Part shown: positions 60,415-64,000 of the stretch, one piece after another
Numbering within the stretch: position 1 is the first letter of the stretch
Layout: every line of letters begins with the position of its first letter
From: Saccharomycopsis malanga
Lineage: Eukaryota; Ascomycota; Saccharomycetes; Ascoideales; Saccharomycopsidaceae
Direction of reading: 5' to 3'
Length of the DNA: 64,000 nucleotides
Assembly (NCBI GenBank): GCA_004014935.1
Contig: CP025324.1
Coordinates: 1,054,001 to 1,118,000, forward strand
Made by a program: the position numbers and the translations under genes
The notes under the pieces: model-generated
What the model saw: the letters and a program-made list of their open reading frames with translations, nothing else
The model's database searches: none
What the model was told of the DNA's origin: nothing

Positions 60415-61480
60415 AATCAATCCAAGGCGTAGTATCTCTCATAGATTACCCAATAACCCTTTTATTCCTGCTCATACACTTGGCAAAAAGTGGGCAATTT
60501 CCAAAATATACTCTTGAAAAGTTAAGATATTGACTCTTTCTAGCAAAAATATGCCTATATGCCTTACTATTGCCCAGTGGCTCAGTTGGTTGAGCCATCA
60601 TGCGCCACCATGGGCCACGTGAAACAAGTGTGGCGTTCCTCACTTTGGGTTTTGGGACTCGATTCCCGCTGTTGACGTTTTGGAATAATCATCAAACGTT
60701 TTATTGAATTAAATCAGTGCTATTCAAGTTGTTTGGATTAGAAAAAAAGATTAATCTAGCATTTGGATTTTTTTGGTATTTAACGGTACTATTTATTATA
60801 AAACAAATTAGATTCTCGGCTAAATCTTTGATATAAAGGAAAATTGTCAATTTTGACAAAATGTTGATTCTTTCCAGTCATACTCTAGAGTCTTTATAGC
60901 AATCCAAAACATATAAAAAGTAAATTTATACGCTTTTTAAATCCTACAGTAATCTGAGGTGTACTTTGTTTTGAGATTTGAGTATTATGAATTATTTAAT
61001 AGTTAGAAAGTATCATTTTTCCTATAATAACGTATAATTTGTTAATAATTATCTTTTTTACTCTTCAGAGAGACAAACTTTATCTTGTGACATTATTTCA
61101 TAGTGTTCAATGGCTGCTTGTTTTATTTATGTTTTTTTCCACGCTTTGATGATCTTTTATTCTAAAAGAAATGCATATCTCAAGAGATACAAAAAATATT
61201 GTTTATTAGAGGTTCTCTGCGGAACTTACATTTAATAATTAATTAATATATATTGTAAACAAACATATTTCATTTTCCACTATATATTAAACATTTTGTG
61301 GGGCTCGGTAAAGCGTAATGTGCTGATTAATAAGCTTTATATCTCTGTTCAGGGGGAGGCCGTTTTTAAAAAACTTTTATTCCTAATCAAATCATGGTTG
61401 CAAATGGTTCAATGTTACTTTGCCTGTTTCTTTGCAAAAAATTATAATGTAAGTTTTATTGTTGAAATAATATAATGAAT
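60415..61480 (+). mobile_element. L element copy 5
   Basis: About 1.07 kb with a complete leader (AATCCAAGGCGTAGTATCTC...TGGCAAAAAGTGGGCAA). Head: TGGCTCAGTTGGTTGAGCC at 60578, CGCCAC/GTGGCG stem, ACTCGATTCCCGC at about 60657, the best B-box match of the five. The body is collinear to GGGGCTCGGTAAAGCG and GTTGCAAATGGTT, ending near TTATAATGTAAGTTT. Confidence 0.86.
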
Positions 61481-61516
61481 ACTAGGTTTGAAATACACTG
61501 AACATTTTGATCATTA

Positions 61517-61692
61517 TAATTGTAATATTTTATATTTCGAACCCAGTTAATATCACTTTCGTATATACGCCCTGTGTCTTGGTAAGATTTGATGAGGAAT
61601 TCCCAATTAATTCCCTTTCACCCTGAGTATGTTAGGTCTTTTTCTCTTTTTGTCGAGAGTACTAACTGCTAAAATAGCCTGCCCAGTGACCC
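61517..61692 (-). mobile_element. SINE-like copy S15, internally deleted
   Basis: On the minus strand: GGTCACTGGGCAGGCTATTT, ACTCTCGACAAAAAGAG, AAAAAGACCTAACATACTC, then CTTACCAAGACACAGGGCG and TATTAACTGGGTTCGAAATA with an AT-rich tail. Confidence 0.75.
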
Positions 61693-61825
61693 TTTCAACC
61701 AATATTATTAAAATTTACGATCAACAAGACATGATGGGGTTCTACAAAATCCCTTTAAATATAGCGGGTGTACACCAAATTAATACTGCTATGCTCGAAA
61801 TATAGAAAATTATTTATTATTACTT
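61693..61825 (+). mobile_element. SINE-like copy S16, 5'-truncated
   Basis: Starts at TTTCAACCAATATT, with TACGATCAACAAGACATGAT, TACAAAATCCCTTTAAATATAG (first 20 bases) and TACTGCTATGCTCGAAATA, then an ATT tail. It begins exactly where the head of S15 ends on the opposite strand and lies about 160 bp past the IFA38 stop. Confidence 0.75.
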
Positions 61826-61985
61826 GTTTAAAACTAAATTCTTACAAATACTAGCTGAGTAACAATCGCAGCTTATAGATAACAAAATAATCTTTAATCT
61901 TTCTTCTTCCACTTTGCAAACTCAACCATTATTCAAACCTAGATTGATCAGGATTACAAAAAAACAACACTCGCATATATTGTAC

Positions 61986-63041
61986 TTACAAAGTTTTAGC
62001 CTTGGCAGCCTTTTTCAAAGCTCTGGCTCTGATAGATTTGTGCATATTATAGTTCAACTTATTAGCCAAGGAACTGTAAACACCAACAGTGGACTCAATT
62101 CCCCAATGCATCAAAGCGTGGGACCAATAAGGAGTAACGGTAGCAAATCGTTCTTGAGCTCCGCAACGTTTTTGGAAGTTATCCAAGGTGGACTTGACAA
62201 ATGCACGTGGGTTTGGAATGGTGAGAGAAGTTCTTCTGATTTTAGACATCTTAGAGGTGATCAAATAAGCTAGAATTACATGTACGTCAATGTTGGCAGG
62301 AGCAAGTTCTGCTGCCAATGAAGCAGACCAGTTCTGCAAAAATGCTTTGGAGCCAGAATAGGTTGCCAAGTATGGGGTTGGTAATAGTCCAGAAAAGGAG
62401 CCAACCGTCAAAATGACAGACTTTTTAGCTACATGGCTTTCATTCACTGAAGAGGAAAGAGTTGGAATTAATGCCTGTGTAAACTTGAGGGTTGAAAGAT
62501 TGTTGATAGTGATAATGTCACTGAGTTCCTCGTTGCTGGTTTCCAAGAAAGGAGTTGGAATAGAGTGCGATTTGCCCACGTTGTTCACCAACACAGTCGC
62601 ATTGACCTTCTGGTCAGCGATAAATTGCTTGAAACTTTCCAAATTAGTGTCAATGTTGCTGTCAGCAAAATCTAGCGCAAAATACAAGGTCTTTACATTG
62701 TACTGGGCCGAAATCTCATCAGCAATTACTTTTAAACTAGTAGGATTACGCGAAACTAAAAAAATATTAAACCCTTTCTTGGCCAATTGCTCAGCAAACT
62801 CTTTTCCTAACCCATCCGTAGCACCCGTGACAACTGCCCAGGCAACACCGGATTTGCTTCCGTACACTTTGAAGTCTGTTTTCGGCAATATCAACAAATC
62901 AGCAAGCATCGAACTCACTGAGAGAACCGTTGTTGTAAGCTTCACCAACCCAAGCGTCAACGCTAGGTAAAGCACATAATTCACACATGGATACTGCTCT
63001 GTGAGCTCCGATAACGTTGGTAAAAATGGAGAAAGCACCAT
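61986..63041 (-). CDS. IFA38: Microsomal 3-ketoacyl-CoA reductase
   Basis: 351 aa. Second step of very-long-chain fatty acid elongation in the ER. N-terminal membrane anchor at about 20-50 (YVLYLALTLGLVKLTTTVL). Short-chain dehydrogenase core: cofactor site TGATDGLG (72-79), NNVG (153-156), catalytic Tyr228 and Lys232 in YSGSK, and a serine in VGSFSG (213-218). The C-terminus is lysine-rich (KKAAKAKTL), compatible with ER retention, though not a canonical KKXX. Length and order match yeast Ifa38 (347 aa). Confidence 0.96.
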   Translation of the reverse strand: MVLSPFLPTLSELTEQYPCVNYVLYLALTLGLVKLTTTVLSVSSMLADLLILPKTDFKVYGSKSGVAWAVVTGATDGLGKEFAEQLAKKGFNIFLVSRNPTSLKVIADEISAQYNVKTLYFALDFADSNIDTNLESFKQFIADQKVNATVLVNNVGKSHSIPTPFLETSNEELSDIITINNLSTLKFTQALIPTLSSSVNESHVAKKSVILTVGSFSGLLPTPYLATYSGSKAFLQNWSASLAAELAPANIDVHVILAYLITSKMSKIRRTSLTIPNPRAFVKSTLDNFQKRCGAQERFATVTPYWSHALMHWGIESTVGVYSSLANKLNYNMHKSIRARALKKAAKAKTL

Positions 63042-64000
63042 CTTGTTTTACTACTAGTCGCTTTGTCTTCTTTATTGCAATTGTTAAAATATAAAATTAT
63101 TCACTGTCATTACAGCCTAATATACTACGTAACTTTTCAATATGAGGAACCATGGTTCATAACCGCTCATAATATATAGTCAAGTTCTATGCGTGGCGGT
63201 CTATAAAGTGAGTTCAAGTGCTACATATTCTTATAACTTTACCATTGTTGTGTTCTACATAGAAGCCTTATTGTTAAGCCTTATTGTTTGTTGATACTAA
63301 CTGAACACCGGTATAAAATTAAGATATATTATGCGGAATACCCCGCGTGAATGGTATTGGCTGTGTTAGTTAAGTTATGTGCACTGGTGGTTTTCGTGTA
63401 TAACTTTTTAGTTGAGGATGCACGGCTCGATTCCTTGTATGAATATTTAGATACTTTTAATGATATGTTATGGTTGTTTTTGTCTATAATTTCCAATGCT
63501 ATTTAGTATTGAAAGACGTTGCGAACAATACGACTGTAGTTGTTCCATGCGTTATTTAGACTTGAATAATTGAGAAATTGTTTGCGAAACGTAGAAAAGT
63601 AGGTTTTTACAGTTTATGAATGGTTTAGTCAAAGTAAAATCTAGTGTTGTTGTTCAAACAGGCATTCTGATAACACAATCACTAATATCAACACTAATAC
63701 TACATTTAAGGCAATATAGAGCAACTGTACATACACAGTGTACCAATGTGGTTCACTAGTAGACTATATTTTTTGAATGAACGTTTACATTAGTGAAGCT
63801 GTCAACGAGAAAAACAAACTTATTTGTATTCTCTTGTGGAACAATTTCCAGTTTTAGCTATTATTTTCAAAATTTTCTGTAGAGGCATAAAAGATAGAGA
63901 AAGACTTTTACAGGCTACTGGTAACCTGATATTTATGGAATATTAATAATGGTACAGGTGAATGGATTTGCATGTGATAATGTTTGTTATATCCGCAAGA
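63042..64000. other. IFA38 upstream region to window end
   Basis: About 960 bp, AT-rich. No gene, SINE or L copy is recognised. A B-box-like GGCTCGATTCC at about 63424 lacks a convincing A box at the right distance. Confidence 0.5.

Larger units (their letters stand above)
59529..61985. other. 2.5-kb intergenic region built largely of repeats
   Basis: Between LEC1 and IFA38 (both -). In order: SINE S14 (+), L element copy 5 (+), SINE S15 (-) and SINE S16 (+). The first 450 bp is the LEC1 promoter. No gene is seen. Confidence 0.75.

Noticed and set aside
63350-63440. tRNA-like stretch with GGCTCGATTCC
   Set aside because: Only a B-box-like string; no proper A box or cloverleaf could be drawn.

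Overview
The window looks like a chromosome segment of a budding yeast, most likely from the CUG-Ser clade (Debaryomycetaceae/Metschnikowiaceae). All 18 recognisable protein genes read as single uninterrupted frames, and most align from memory with Saccharomyces cerevisiae or Candida proteins. The 2,135-codon glutamate synthase gene contains only one in-frame CTG codon by my reading, which is the avoidance expected where CUG is reassigned. The exact species cannot be told from the sequence alone.

Layout, left to right: SAC7-type RhoGAP (-), ARC1 tRNA cofactor (-), PEF1-like penta-EF-hand protein (-), SNG1-like membrane protein (-) divergent from a SOL3-type 6-phosphogluconolactonase (+), CGR1 (-), SPA2 (-), SPO14 phospholipase D (-), an unrecognised single-pass membrane protein (+), MAK16 (+), CDC16 (+), HSV2 (-) divergent from GLT1 (+), an unrecognised acidic protein (+), MIP1 mitochondrial DNA polymerase (-), an arrestin-like adaptor (-), a LEC1/YPR097W-type PX protein (-), and IFA38 3-ketoacyl-CoA reductase (-). 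These are ordinary housekeeping and polarity genes with no operon-like logic. Small functional themes are ribosome biogenesis (CGR1, MAK16), cell polarity and Rho signalling (SAC7, SPA2), and lipid metabolism and membrane identity (SPO14, HSV2, LEC1, IFA38).

The unusual part is the intergenic DNA. I find two dispersed repeat families with RNA polymerase III-like internal promoters. The first is a SINE-like family of about 330 bp when complete. It has a tRNA-like head with A and B boxes, a body, and a 3' end running into ATT-type microsatellites. About 16 whole or partial copies occur on both strands. The second is a longer noncoding element of about 0.9-1.2 kb, here called L. Its head resembles the D-arm/A-box part of tRNA-Asn and carries a conserved CGCCAC/GTGGCG stem with a variable loop. 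It has five copies, all on the + strand. The two families sit next to each other repeatedly. No copy interrupts a gene, but several lie just past stop codons. tRNA-derived SINEs are rarely described in budding yeasts, so these two families are the best candidates here for something undescribed.

Other intergenic structure includes a perfect GC-rich 25-bp inverted repeat in the SNG1-SOL3 divergent promoter, an exact-period 32-bp tandem array upstream of MIP1, several 25-80 bp tandem arrays, a 4-kb stretch without genes at 52.5-56.5 kb, and a 2.2-kb upstream region before the unrecognised gene at 21,880. No canonical tRNA, rRNA, snRNA or CRISPR feature was found.
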